Assembly: GCA_000403295.2 (NCBI GenBank) | Contig: KE159610.1 | Location: 291,387 to 355,386, forward strand | Length of the DNA stretch: 64,000 bases | Source of the DNA: Lachnospiraceae bacterium M18-1 | GTDB lineage: Bacteria > Bacillota > Clostridia > Lachnospirales > Lachnospiraceae | Direction of reading: 5' to 3' | Part shown: piece by piece, positions 44,919 through 54,007 of the stretch | How positions within the stretch are numbered: position 1 is the stretch's first letter | How the letters are laid out: every line of letters begins with the position of its first letter | The notes under the pieces: generated by a model | What the model was told of the DNA's origin: nothing | Database searches by the model: none | Seen by the model: the letters and a program-made list of their open reading frames with translations, nothing else | Program-made: the position numbers and the translations under genes

Positions 44919-46280
44919 TCAATTTCCTGCCTTTTGGGCAGCTTTCCGCTCTTTGATTTCTTTTATGAATTGCGGATTTTTTGTTTCTACATCCAGGAAC
45001 CAAATATCTACCAACAGGATGATCGCCACAACCAGCGGCCCGAATTTGAAAAATGCGTCAATACCTGAAACGGTAGAGGCGGCCTGTGTTTCCAGAGCCC
45101 CGTTATAACCGATGGCGCTCAGCACAAAGCCAAATGCCGCAGTCAGCGCGCCCTGTCCTACCTTGGCACCGACCGAGCTTGCGGAAAACAGAACAGACTG
45201 AACGCGGATACCGGTCTTCCACTCCCCGTAGTCAATGGTATCCCCAATCAGCGCCCCTGCCATCCCCATGGCGAAGCCCATTCCAATCCCGCACATAAGC
45301 GCAGTCACGAACAGAACCGTATTGCTCGTAGGCAGTAGGATAAACGCAATCTGCGCCGTCAGCATGCATATGGAACCGAACAGGACCATCTGGCGTTTGG
45401 TAAACTTCCTGAGAAAAAACGGCGCGATCGCAGACAAAAATACGCCTGGAAGGTTGGAGCAGGCCACAAAGGTTCCCATCAGCGCCATGTTTCCCAGAAC
45501 CGAATTCAGGTAGTAAACCGAGACGGACAGATTGAAGGTCAGAATAAAGTTAGCCATCAGGTTTACTACAAATGCCATCCACCAGTATTTATTCACAACC
45601 GCACACTTTACGCCTACGATCAGATTCTCCGGCGGTACTTCATTTTCCACCCGCTCCTTGACAAAGATCACGTTCAGTACCAGGGGAATCAGGCCTATAA
45701 TACCGAATACCAGGATGGATTTAATCCAGGCAGACTGCTGCCCCTGCCCGCCAAAGAACTCTACCATGGGCATCATCGCAGAAGCCATAATGGTCTGGGT
45801 CAGCGCGGAAAACATCATATTGAAGATCAGCATCTGAGAACGATCCACCGAGTCATTTGTCACATAGGACGGCAGGGAACCGAACGCCATGCCGACATAC
45901 GTATATAATACCGTATTGAACAAGTTGTAGGTAATAAAAATATAAATAATTCGCAGCGCAAGGCTTCCGTCCGGAACCAGAAATACCAATATGACAGAAA
46001 ATATCATGGGAATGGACCATTTCAGAACAACCGGGATACAATGTCCCCTTTTGCTCCTGTGGCTATCTATAATCTGTCCGGCAATCAGATCGGAAATGCC
46101 GTCAAAAATCTTGGAAAACGCGATCACTGCTCCCACCAGAGCCGCATTTAACAGAATGACATCCGTATAGAAAAACAGGACATAAGTGCTGAATAGTGTA
46201 TACAGGGCGTTCATACCAAATGCGCCGGAACCATAGATTAATTTTTCAAATAAACTGATTTTACTCGTATCCTTTAACAT
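44919..46280 (-). CDS. GPH-type sugar:cation symporter (MFS_2)
   Basis: 453 residues with 12 membrane helices. The N-terminal region has SKIFDGISDLIAGQIIDSHR, the hallmark loop of glycoside-pentoside-hexuronide symporters, and the second half has GDTIDYGEWKTGIRVQSVLF, another hallmark. It would import a glycoside with Na+ or H+. It lies between the esterase and NIF3 genes on one transcript, probably controlled by the divergent AraC gene. Confidence 0.92.
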   Translation of the reverse strand: MLKDTSKISLFEKLIYGSGAFGMNALYTLFSTYVLFFYTDVILLNAALVGAVIAFSKIFDGISDLIAGQIIDSHRSKRGHCIPVVLKWSIPMIFSVILVFLVPDGSLALRIIYIFITYNLFNTVLYTYVGMAFGSLPSYVTNDSVDRSQMLIFNMMFSALTQTIMASAMMPMVEFFGGQGQQSAWIKSILVFGIIGLIPLVLNVIFVKERVENEVPPENLIVGVKCAVVNKYWWMAFVVNLMANFILTFNLSVSVYYLNSVLGNMALMGTFVACSNLPGVFLSAIAPFFLRKFTKRQMVLFGSICMLTAQIAFILLPTSNTVLFVTALMCGIGMGFAMGMAGALIGDTIDYGEWKTGIRVQSVLFSASSVGAKVGQGALTAAFGFVLSAIGYNGALETQAASTVSGIDAFFKFGPLVVAIILLVDIWFLDVETKNPQFIKEIKERKAAQKAGN

Positions 46281-46298
46281 AGTTTTCCCCTTCTCTCT

Positions 46299-47102
46299 TT
46301 AGTTTTCTCCAACCAGAAATACAAATGCTTCTTCCAGATGCTTATTCCAGAAATCCCAGTCATGACAGCCGCTGTCCTCAATGTATACAAAATCTGCATT
46401 CTGTTCCTTTAAGAAGTCGCGCACAGTATGATTTTCCTTCAGCAGGATATCCTCACTGCCTTCGGCCATATAGATCTTCGGAATTTCTTCTCCGTTCCTT
46501 TTCAGCTCCTGATAAATAAATCTGGGATCCAGATCGCTTTCTCCAATCTTCTTGGGATCTCCGAATACCCTACACTGATATGCCGCGTCAGAAATGCCGT
46601 CATCCGCAGGGACTCCTCCGCTATCCACTATACGAACCGGCACATAAGCCCCAGAAAGCGCAATTATTTTCGAAAAATTGCGGGTGTATTTCAACCCGTT
46701 GCGCATGGCTCCGTAGCCTCCCATGGACAGCCCCCCGATAAACGTATCCTCTCGCTTGTGAGACAGATGGAAGAGCCTGCGCGTATATTCTACCAATTCT
46801 TCTCCAATATATCTTCCAAAATACCGTTTTTCCACAGGATTGTCCACATAAAAGCTGTTGTCGCCGTCTGGCATGACCACAGCGATCCCATATTTTTTGC
46901 TTAGCTCACGTACCCGGGTATTGACCAGATAATCCGTCTCATCCCCGGTATAACCGTGCAGCAGATACAGTGTCCTCATTTTTCCGGTTATAAAATCCGG
47001 TTCTCCATACTCGCTGAATGCCCCGTCATTTGGAAGCACTGCCGTAAACGGCACATTACGCATCAGACAGTTGGAAAAAAATTTTACTTGGATGATTGCC
47101 AT
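46299..47102 (-). CDS. Alpha/beta-hydrolase esterase
   Basis: 267 residues, related to tributyrin esterase/esterase D-type proteins. The nucleophile elbow GLSMGGYG (Ser), the oxyanion region LYLLHGYTGDE, a likely acid in MAEGSEDILL and the catalytic His in DSGCHDWDFW are all present. No signal peptide, so it acts in the cytoplasm, perhaps deacylating an imported acylated glycoside. First gene of the esterase-symporter-NIF3 operon. Confidence 0.88.
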   Translation of the reverse strand: MAIIQVKFFSNCLMRNVPFTAVLPNDGAFSEYGEPDFITGKMRTLYLLHGYTGDETDYLVNTRVRELSKKYGIAVVMPDGDNSFYVDNPVEKRYFGRYIGEELVEYTRRLFHLSHKREDTFIGGLSMGGYGAMRNGLKYTRNFSKIIALSGAYVPVRIVDSGGVPADDGISDAAYQCRVFGDPKKIGESDLDPRFIYQELKRNGEEIPKIYMAEGSEDILLKENHTVRDFLKEQNADFVYIEDSGCHDWDFWNKHLEEAFVFLVGEN

Positions 47103-47289
47103 AGTTTTCGTCTCCTCTCATTCTATACTTTATGATATCACATGCGAAAAAACTACGCAGACAGCTTTTCATCTACTGTGGTATCCAAATATTTACGGCC
47201 GTTTTTTCAATTCTTATTATATAAAATAATATGGTTCCATGGATGTGATTCCATGCGGAAAAAAATGTAAAATATTGATATTTTTTGCA

Positions 47290-47318
47290 TTGACTTTTCC
47301 AAGTAATTATGCTATTTT
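47290..47318 (+). promoter_or_regulatory. Probable promoter of the AraC gene
   Basis: TTGACT (47290-47295), 17 bases, TATTTT (47313-47318). The divergent gap also holds a TTCCATGGATGTGATTCCAT repeat (about 47233), a candidate AraC site for the esterase operon. Confidence 0.5.
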
Positions 47319-47367
47319 CCAGTCATATGAAGTTTTCGTAAAGTAGCTTTCCCCGAGGAGGTAAAAA

Positions 47368-48273
47368 ATGAATGCATTCCATGAAATCGTGGTGCCGCCC
47401 GATAATTTTCCCGCGGTTATACTGATTCATTCACCTGAAAATACAACCATCTGTGAGATGCACTGGCATGAATGCATGGAACTGGTTGCTTCCCTGGATT
47501 CCCGCCTGTATGTTACCTGCGGCCAGAACGAAGTCACTCTTATGGAAAATGATGTTACAATTGTCAATAGCTCCATGATCCACCGTGTCACCCCTGTGAA
47601 AGGGCATGCCATCGTAAGCCTTTCCCTCCGTCTGGATCCCGGATTATTTAAAAACTATTCAAAAGAAAACCACAACTGGTTCGACCTGAGCCGAAACGAA
47701 GAAGCGCGCAGAGATATCGCCTCCTGCTGCAGGAACCTTTATGAACTTTATGCGGCGAAAGAAGAAAATCCCGGATTGCTCCTGGAGGCAAATGCCCTTG
47801 TGTTCCACATCGTATATCTGATGATCACATATTGCTGTGTCTCGCGTATGGGCAGTCCCCAGGCACATTCTGAAAAATATTACGGCCGCTACCGTGAGCT
47901 CATGTCCTACATGGAGGAACACTACAGCCAGCCGCTTACCCTGGATGAAATCGCGGATTTGCTGCATCTATCCAAAGAACATATCTCACGGGAGTTCCGC
48001 TCCTATGTGGGTGAAGGGTTCCGGGAGCATCTGACGAAGATCCGTCTGATCAATGCGCAGAAGGATCTGCTTGGAAGTGATCTTCCGCTAATTGATATCG
48101 CCATCAAAAACGGCTTTCCGAATCTGCGGGCTTATAATCATTCCTTCCAGAAATACTATGATATCCCGCCAGCGCAGTACCGGCGGAACTACAAACGCCG
48201 GAACGACAAAGTAGAATATGCGGATGTCCTGCTTGTAAGGCAGAGTGAAAAAAAGAATCCGATCGGAGTATAA
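47368..48273 (+). CDS. AraC-family regulator with N-terminal cupin domain
   Basis: 301 residues. The cupin-like sensor (residues 1-170) contains MHWHECMELVASLDS, and the double HTH occupies about 195-290 (LTLDEIADLLHLSKEHISRE, then LIDIAIKNGFPNLRAYNHSF). The ATG follows GAGGAGG. It is divergent from the esterase-symporter operon and probably activates it in response to a sugar. Confidence 0.9.
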   Translation: MNAFHEIVVPPDNFPAVILIHSPENTTICEMHWHECMELVASLDSRLYVTCGQNEVTLMENDVTIVNSSMIHRVTPVKGHAIVSLSLRLDPGLFKNYSKENHNWFDLSRNEEARRDIASCCRNLYELYAAKEENPGLLLEANALVFHIVYLMITYCCVSRMGSPQAHSEKYYGRYRELMSYMEEHYSQPLTLDEIADLLHLSKEHISREFRSYVGEGFREHLTKIRLINAQKDLLGSDLPLIDIAIKNGFPNLRAYNHSFQKYYDIPPAQYRRNYKRRNDKVEYADVLLVRQSEKKNPIGV

Positions 48274-48394
48274 ATCCAACCAGTAAAATAGCGATTCTCT
48301 TCCATTTTTTTCTTGACATTTGGCAGGAATCAGGGTAAACTAGCGGCAACGGTATAGATATCCCTGCATTTCCATGCAGGCAGTTATACCCAAT

Positions 48395-48545
48395 AAAAGG
48401 GAGTAGCTTCCATTGAGAACAACACCAGGGCCTTTGTTTTTTCACATCCCTGCCTTTTCGTTCTCAGTGTGATACGAAATCGTCACCACGTTCATTCCTG
48501 ATATGATCCGGTTCGTATTGTCAATTAGCAAGACTTTTATTGCAG
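48395..48545 (+). ncRNA. yybP-ykoY family (Mn2+) riboswitch
   Basis: Conserved parts appear in order: AAAAGGGAGTAGC (48396-48408), a long stem GAGAAC...GTTCTC (48415-48465), CGTCACC (48481-48487), GATATG (48510-48515) and GCAAGACTTTT (48528-48538), whose last bases pair with the opening AAAAG. The 3' arm overlaps an intrinsic terminator, so ligand binding should favour read-through. The family senses Mn2+ and often precedes cation transporters, fitting the antiporter gene downstream. Confidence 0.85.
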
Positions 48546-48587
48546 GATTACATAACAGTTGTAACTCTGCAGTAAAAGTCTTTTTTT
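48530..48587 (+). terminator. Riboswitch expression-platform terminator
   Basis: AAGACTTTTATTGCAG (48530-48545) pairs with CTGCAGTAAAAGTCTT (48567-48582) with one mismatch, followed by a run of T. The first arm is shared with the riboswitch P1 stem, giving mutually exclusive folds. Confidence 0.85.
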
Positions 48588-48620
48588 GCTGCAGGCCACA
48601 CAGACAAAGGGAGGAAAAAA

Positions 48621-49580
48621 ATGGTATATGTATTTTTAGTTCTGGGATTTGTATTGTTGATCAAAGGCGCGGATTTTTTTGTAGACGGGAGCTCCAGCGC
48701 GGCAAAGCTTTTGAAGATCCCGACGATCATCATCGGGCTGACTGTGGTCGCGTTCGGGACCAGCATGCCCGAAGCCTCTGTCAGCGTCACCGCCGCTCTC
48801 AAGGGGCAGAATGGACTGGCCGTGAGCAATGTGCTGGGCTCCAATATTTTCAATCTTCTGATTGTACTTGGCTTCAGCTCTGTGATCCGTCCCCTGAAGG
48901 CAAGCCCCACTGTCCTGAAAAAGGAATTTCCTTTTTCCATCCTCATCACGGCCGTACTTGCACTGCTTTGCACCGGCCTGTCCTTCGGCGGACTCTTCGA
49001 CGGCACAGGCAGCTTTCATCTGGACCGGATCGACGGATTGGCGCTTCTGGTCTTATTCCTTGTCTTTTTAGTTTCACAGGTCAGAGGCGCTTTGAAGGCC
49101 CGGACCGATGAATCCGGGGAGGATTACGAAACCATGTCCCCCCTGAAAAGCGTCCTTCTTGTCCTCGTCGGGCTGGCCGGAATCATCCTGGGCGGAGATC
49201 TGGTCGTGGACAGCGCATGCGAGATCGCCCTGCAGTATGGGCTGAGCCAGTCCTTCATCGGGCTCACCATCGTCGCCATGGGAACCTCCCTGCCGGAGCT
49301 TGTCACCTCCATGGTCGCCGCCCAAAAGGGTGAAAATGACCTGGCTCTTGGAAATGTGGTCGGCTCCAATATTTTCAATATCCTTCTGATCCTGGGAATG
49401 AGCGCGGCCATCTCCCCCATCACAGTCGATGGAGAAGCCATCTTTGATATGCTGCTCCTGATCGTTATGAGCGGCATTGCTTATGTATTTACCAGGAGTA
49501 AAGGGGTGCTTTCCAAAAAGGAGGGTGTACTCTTCCTGTTGATGTATGCCATATATTTTGTCTATATTTATCTCAGATAA
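48621..49580 (+). CDS. Calcium/sodium (CaCA-type) antiporter
   Basis: 319 residues, ten or eleven membrane helices in two inverted halves. Each half holds the alpha-repeat signature: GTSMPEASVSVTAAL with NVLGSNIFN, and GTSLPELVTSMVAAQ with NVVGSNIFN. A charged cytoplasmic loop lies around residue 155-175. It probably exchanges Ca2+ (or Mn2+) for Na+ or H+. It sits behind a Mn2+-type riboswitch, suggesting manganese efflux as its physiological job. Confidence 0.93.
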   Translation: MVYVFLVLGFVLLIKGADFFVDGSSSAAKLLKIPTIIIGLTVVAFGTSMPEASVSVTAALKGQNGLAVSNVLGSNIFNLLIVLGFSSVIRPLKASPTVLKKEFPFSILITAVLALLCTGLSFGGLFDGTGSFHLDRIDGLALLVLFLVFLVSQVRGALKARTDESGEDYETMSPLKSVLLVLVGLAGIILGGDLVVDSACEIALQYGLSQSFIGLTIVAMGTSLPELVTSMVAAQKGENDLALGNVVGSNIFNILLILGMSAAISPITVDGEAIFDMLLLIVMSGIAYVFTRSKGVLSKKEGVLFLLMYAIYFVYIYLR

Positions 49581-49911
49581 CGGCAGATCAAAGGTGGGCG
49601 CACTTACTGTTCACACGGCATCTTGCACTGCGCTGCAAGGTGTCCGACCAATGAAGTGATGACAGCGATATATCCAGCCCCTCGCCGAAGGCGACTTAAA
49701 ATGGGCTGGATACTGTTACTGGAGCACCCGTAGGGTGTGAACAGTAACTGGGCGTCTCCGGTACAATCGGCGGCAGCCACAAACATATGGCGCGGCGCGA
49801 AAAGTTCTGTTATAATAAAATCTGTGCAGCAATTCAGGACCTGCTGCAATGCGCGCCGTTACTGCAAATCCTAACTGCGCACCACATACATTGGCGGAGG
49901 AAAAGAGAAAC
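49581..49911. other. Gap containing repeat A
   Basis: 331 bp without a supported gene; it contains repeat A at 49705-49748, and the promoter of the exonuclease gene is probably after it. Confidence 0.4.
49705..49748 (-). repeat. Dispersed palindromic repeat A, copy 2
   Basis: GCTGGATACTGTTACTGGAG continuing through GCACCC..GGGTG to CAGTAAC is the reverse complement of 13825-13868 with only a few differences in the loop. Confidence 0.85.
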
Positions 49912-50589
49912 ATGCTTGGAGACAAAAGAGGAAAAAAACAGAATAAATATACGGCAGACTATGTAGTTTTCGACCTGGAGACCACCGGAACCAGCGCGGT
50001 CAATGATGCGGTCATCGAGATCTCTGCGATCCTGGTGCAAAACGGCAGAACCGCGGATGAATTTTCAACGCTGGTGAACCCGGAGAGACCCATCCCCTAT
50101 CATGCCTCAAAAGTGAATCATATCTATGACGACATGGTAGCACAGGCGCCCTTATTTGAAAAAGCGCTGGCTGATTTTGATGTGTTTATCGGAGACCGGA
50201 TTCTGGTTGGTCACAATATCCATACCTTTGACATGAGGTTTCTCTGGCGTGACGCGGAAAAATACTGGGGAAAGACCATTGCAAATGATTACATCGACAC
50301 GCTGCCCCTGGCCAGACAGTGCCTGCCCCAGCTTTCCAACTACAAGCTGACGGACCTGGCCTCTTATTACCATATTTCCACAGACGGGGCCCACCGTGCC
50401 CTTGCCGACTGCAGCATGAATCAGAAGATTTTCGAAAAGCTGGGCCAGGAGCTCTCCTCTCTGAAGGCTGCGCAAAATCTGAAAACCTGCCCCAGGTGCG
50501 GCCAGCTTTTGAAAAAACGCAGCGGAAAATTTGGAGACTTCTGGGGATGCAGCGGGTATCCGAACTGTCGATATACGGAGAATATCTAA
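49912..50589 (+). CDS. DEDDh 3'-5' exonuclease with C-terminal zinc finger
   Basis: 225 residues. The exonuclease domain (about 18-180) has VFDLETTGTS (D-x-E), VGHNIHTFDMRFL and HRALADC (His and last Asp), like DnaQ and PolC exonuclease domains. A four-Cys topoisomerase-type zinc finger (CPRC...CSGYPNC) ends the protein, suggesting DNA binding. The ATG at 49912 has GGAGG upstream. It is not a subunit of an obvious operon. Confidence 0.9.
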   Translation: MLGDKRGKKQNKYTADYVVFDLETTGTSAVNDAVIEISAILVQNGRTADEFSTLVNPERPIPYHASKVNHIYDDMVAQAPLFEKALADFDVFIGDRILVGHNIHTFDMRFLWRDAEKYWGKTIANDYIDTLPLARQCLPQLSNYKLTDLASYYHISTDGAHRALADCSMNQKIFEKLGQELSSLKAAQNLKTCPRCGQLLKKRSGKFGDFWGCSGYPNCRYTENI

Positions 50590-50617
50590 GGCTCTCCTCC
50601 AGGGCTTCCGGGAAAAT

Positions 50618-50972
50618 GGCACGACGAGACGGTTGTAATGCTTTCCCACAAAAACCCGACAGCGTAATCAACGTAAAAGTGGAGTTTGGCGAAGGTGAGG
50701 GTAAAGTGCCGCTTGATAATATTGCCAAGAGAGCTACAGCATACAAACCGAAAGAGCGAGTTATATACAAGATGATTAAGGAATACATAGAGGCGAAGTA
50801 TGGTTTCAAAGTACATACCGCATATATAGCAGAGGTAAAGAGAGAATTAGGATTGCCGATGTATGATGCCCCTAATGCGGTAGAGGAATTGAAACAGCCG
50901 AGGAAACACCAAACGGCAGAGAAAGCGGAAGCAATAAAGGATGCTTTGGAGTATTTTGGGATAATTATTTAA
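50618..50972 (+). pseudogene. C-terminal relic of a class I RNA methyltransferase (RumA/RlmD-like)
   Basis: Residues ETVVMLSHK in one frame continue as KPDSVINVKVEFGEGEGKVP and YIEAKYGFKVHTAYIAEVKR in the next, a frameshift near 50655. The tail matches the C-terminal extension seen on clostridial RumA-like 23S rRNA uracil methyltransferases. The catalytic domain is missing. Such tails are common debris at integration sites. Confidence 0.6.
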
Positions 50973-51023
50973 GATGAAGAAAAGGAAGAGGGTATTGCTG
51001 ATATCTCACAAAATATTGATAGA

Positions 51024-51053
51024 TTGACTTATTGCATTTATCAGTGGTAGAAT
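51024..51053 (+). promoter_or_regulatory. Possible promoter of the ABC-three-component operon
   Basis: TTGACT (51024-51029), 18 bases, TAGAAT (51048-51053), in the AT-rich leader of the operon. Between it and the first gene is an HTH-like scrap (TKIAGALEIDSYILFMA) ending in the TGA that overlaps the next ATG, perhaps the end of a lost regulator. Confidence 0.45.
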
Positions 51054-51952
51054 TTTATCAAAGAAGAGTGAAAAAGAAAGTATTATATTGGAGAATGTAC
51101 AAAGATAGCTGGAGCATTAGAGATTGATTCCTATATACTTTTTATGGCTAGTGTGAGTTCTGATGGGAGGGGGATAGAATGAACCGTAGTAATTATTTTA
51201 ATTACATAGAAGAAAAACTAAATATACTATCGTATCGTATAAAAAGTAGAGGCAAAATAAATTTACTAGATTTAAATATTTATTCTGAGACATTTTTTGC
51301 TGAGCTTATGAATCGCTTGTTGGGATATGAGTTAGAAAATATTAATGTTATCAAACAAAATACAGAGGGAATAGATTTAGTTGATAATAAAAATAGGGTT
51401 ATTGTTCAAGTCTCAGCTACCTCTTCAAAACAAAAGATTGAAAACTCTTTAGCTAAAAAGATTTTTGAAGATTATTCTGGATTTGGTTTTAAGTTTATTG
51501 CAATTTCAGGAGATGCTGATAAACTAAGGACACAAACATTTGTGAATCCCTACAAAGTTATTTTTTCGCCATCGAACGATATATATGATATTAAATCATT
51601 GTTGAATATTGTTTTGAATATGCAGATTAGTGTTCAACGAGGATTGTATGAATTTTTAAAAGATGAGTTGGGAAGTTTTGTTGACATAGTTAAGGTCGAT
51701 TCTAATTTGGCGTCTATTATTAATATACTATCTCAGGAAGATTTGTCAGGTATAGTTGATTCGCCGGAAATAAATTCATTTGAAATATTAAGAAAAATAG
51801 AATTTAATGATTTATTGACTGTTCAACCTACCATAGATGATTATAAAATTTATTATAGCAGATTAGACGAAAAGTATAAAGAATTTGATAAACAAGGTGC
51901 AAATAAAAGTCTCTCTGTTTTGGCAGTTATTCGAAAACAGTATATTAAATTA

Positions 51953-53600
51953 TTAGGCCACTTATAAATATTTTTTGACGCAAAATGGCAAAATTTCTGC
52001 ATAAGAAAAACACTTATGCCAATGCTGGTATAAGCACAAGGTTTCTAACGGTTAATCCTGCCGCAATGACCTCTTTGCCGTAAGCTGTTGTAAAATACTT
52101 ATAAGTTCCTTGAACCCGTTCAATAATCCCATGGAGACGGAGCCGCTTAAAAATTCTCGACATGGCAGACGGACTGATATCCTCCAGCTGGCGGCGGATA
52201 TCCTTTCCCTGCATTCCAAAAGTCATGTATTCGCCCCGGCTGATCACTTCCAGTACCAACAGATCTTTTGGGGAAAAGAAGTTCAGCCCACGGTAGGAAC
52301 GGCCTTTCTCCTTAACAGCCTCTGTTGCTTTTGTAAGATTCTTCTTTCCGCCGCTGTGGTCATCAAAGGATGATACGAATTCCAGATACCGGTAGTTGGC
52401 GGCTTTCATGATTGTGAATAACTGATACAGGCTATAAATACTTTTTTTCAAAGGCGCTTTTTGTTCTGTGGAACTGCCGTCCCTGTGTTCCACTTTCCGT
52501 TTTACACGAAAAGTCCCGATGTCATTGCAAGTACTTTCTATCCGTAAGACACAGCCAAATTTATCATACATTTTAATTGATACATCACCCATATGGTGTT
52601 TGATTCTCGTACCGAGAATACGCTGGTTATAGTTTGTACCGACTTCTTTCTTACAGTTATAGGTAATGCGCTGTCCCAGGAATGCAGCGATGTTATCCGG
52701 CTTTACCGTAAAGATTGCCGTCCGGATGATCTCATCATAAAGGGGCTCCAGGTCACAGGCCTGTTTGAACATGATATCGGTTGCACACTCAATCTGTTGG
52801 ACTGTCCAAGTGTAGCCGAGACCGAGCGATTCCGCAATGGGACAGTAGCGTTTTGCAAATACATCCAGGATTTTATGGAGACCTTCCGGGTTGATTCTGT
52901 CAGATAGTTTCTGGGCAGTTTCGACATCTGAGATTTCAAGGAAGGCGTTATCATGCATACGGTAAGTGATCCCTTTCTTTTGCAGCTTATGGGCCAGAAG
53001 ATTATGACCGTTCATGTAGAACTGCAGTCGGAAGGGAGCCCAGGTGGGAACCCGGAGATAACACAAGCCGAGTTCTTTATCTATAAAATAAAAATAATAA
53101 TGGAGACATTTGCTTTGGTCAAACTTAAGGAATGTTTTTCCGGTTGTTTTATCATGCCATGGCTTATAAGTATTGCATTGTTCCATGGCAGAAAAGATAT
53201 GAATCAGCCCCTCAGACTTACCGGTTTTCTGAATGATCTCCTGGATGCGGTCATCTTTTCGGAACGCCCGGAGTTTCCGGATGAACTCAATCTGGATGCC
53301 GTTTTCATCTGCAATGCGCTGGGCATTTACACGAACCTGTTCCGTAAGGGGCTGGGAGAAAGTCGAAAAATCAAAAATACGGATGTTGTTGGCTTTTAAA
53401 TAGCTGGTCATACCTTCCGCATAACTCCATCCGGGGATATAGCCCTGGATGATCATACGGTCATAGCAAGTGATGATACCATTCATTTTGTCAGCATATT
53501 TATCCGTAAGTAACATGAACACATCCTCCAATATTTTTCTTTATTGTACTTGAAATTTGGAGGAAATGCAAAAAAACTTTTCCGGTTTATCCGGGTTAGG
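51953..53600 (-). mobile_element. Unclassified 1648-bp insertion element, copy 2
   Basis: Same 1648 bp as 15429-17076 but on the minus strand, with TTAGG (complement CCTAA) at both borders (51953-51957 and 53596-53600). The interrupted gene can be rebuilt exactly by deleting one TTAGG plus the 1638-bp core, which supports a 5-bp duplication of the target. Confidence 0.88.
52014..53516 (-). CDS. Putative transposase, second identical copy
   Basis: 500-residue protein identical to the product of 15513-17015 over its full length, and the antisense frames are the same too, so the DNA is essentially identical. The start, ribosome site and right-end hairpin are shared. It points against the direction of the ABC-3C operon, so it does not obviously drive downstream genes. 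Confidence 0.7.
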   Translation of the reverse strand: MLLTDKYADKMNGIITCYDRMIIQGYIPGWSYAEGMTSYLKANNIRIFDFSTFSQPLTEQVRVNAQRIADENGIQIEFIRKLRAFRKDDRIQEIIQKTGKSEGLIHIFSAMEQCNTYKPWHDKTTGKTFLKFDQSKCLHYYFYFIDKELGLCYLRVPTWAPFRLQFYMNGHNLLAHKLQKKGITYRMHDNAFLEISDVETAQKLSDRINPEGLHKILDVFAKRYCPIAESLGLGYTWTVQQIECATDIMFKQACDLEPLYDEIIRTAIFTVKPDNIAAFLGQRITYNCKKEVGTNYNQRILGTRIKHHMGDVSIKMYDKFGCVLRIESTCNDIGTFRVKRKVEHRDGSSTEQKAPLKKSIYSLYQLFTIMKAANYRYLEFVSSFDDHSGGKKNLTKATEAVKEKGRSYRGLNFFSPKDLLVLEVISRGEYMTFGMQGKDIRRQLEDISPSAMSRIFKRLRLHGIIERVQGTYKYFTTAYGKEVIAAGLTVRNLVLIPALA

Positions 53601-53779
53601 GGAAAATGTAGAACCATATGAGCTGTTTTTTTCCATTATAGACAATTTAATTGAGCTAATAATGAATAGTAAAAATTATGTAGAAATACCTTATGAAGAA
53701 TTGGAAATGTGTGTCTCTATTTTGGTTGTGGATGCATTTATTCGTTGTAAGATATTTAAGAATCCGGAGGGATATAATC

Positions 53780-54007
53780 ATGTTATTACCTGACAATATA
53801 CATCCCGAATTAAGTATATATTATAATGGTTCAGTTGTTCTTGGAGAGCTGAGAAAAATGGATAATCAGACAATTATGGATTTGTATCAAAATGTAAAGG
53901 TCAAAAATGAAATGTCTTTTCCAACTTTTATGTTATGTCTTGATTGGTTATATTTAATCGAAGTGGCAAAAATGGATGAAAGGGGGTATATTCAATTATG
54001 TTTATGA
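53780..54007 (+). CDS. ABC-three-component middle component (MC6-like)
   Basis: 75 residues from the ATG at 53780, which follows GGAGGG. Sequence MLLPDNIHPELSIYYNGSVV then FPTFMLCLDWLYLIEVAKMD is the compact winged-helix-like middle component of ABC-3C systems. It overlaps both neighbours, the split SMEK gene before and the ATPase after, so the three were one translational unit. In the family it links the effector to the ATPase. Confidence 0.82.
   Translation: MLLPDNIHPELSIYYNGSVVLGELRKMDNQTIMDLYQNVKVKNEMSFPTFMLCLDWLYLIEVAKMDERGYIQLCL

Larger units (their letters stand above)
51179..53793 (+). pseudogene. SMEK-domain ABC-3C C-terminal-domain protein, split by element copy 2
   Basis: The 5' part (51179-51957) encodes an N-terminal SMEK nuclease-like domain with GIDLVDNKNRVIVQVSATSS, a D...Q-type core. 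The 3' part (53601-53793) encodes the small C-terminal domain (VSILVVDAFIRCKIFKNPEG) typical of ABC-three-component systems. Removing 51958-53600 joins them in frame as 972 nt, 323 residues. Before insertion this was one gene upstream of a middle component and an ABC ATPase. Now the 5' part reads only five foreign bases of sense before a stop (ending LLGHL), leaving the system without an intact effector. Confidence 0.88.

Noticed and set aside
48548..49006. 152-codon antisense frame over the antiporter gene
   Set aside because: Shadow of the repeated transmembrane coding sequence; antiporter identity is clear on the plus strand.
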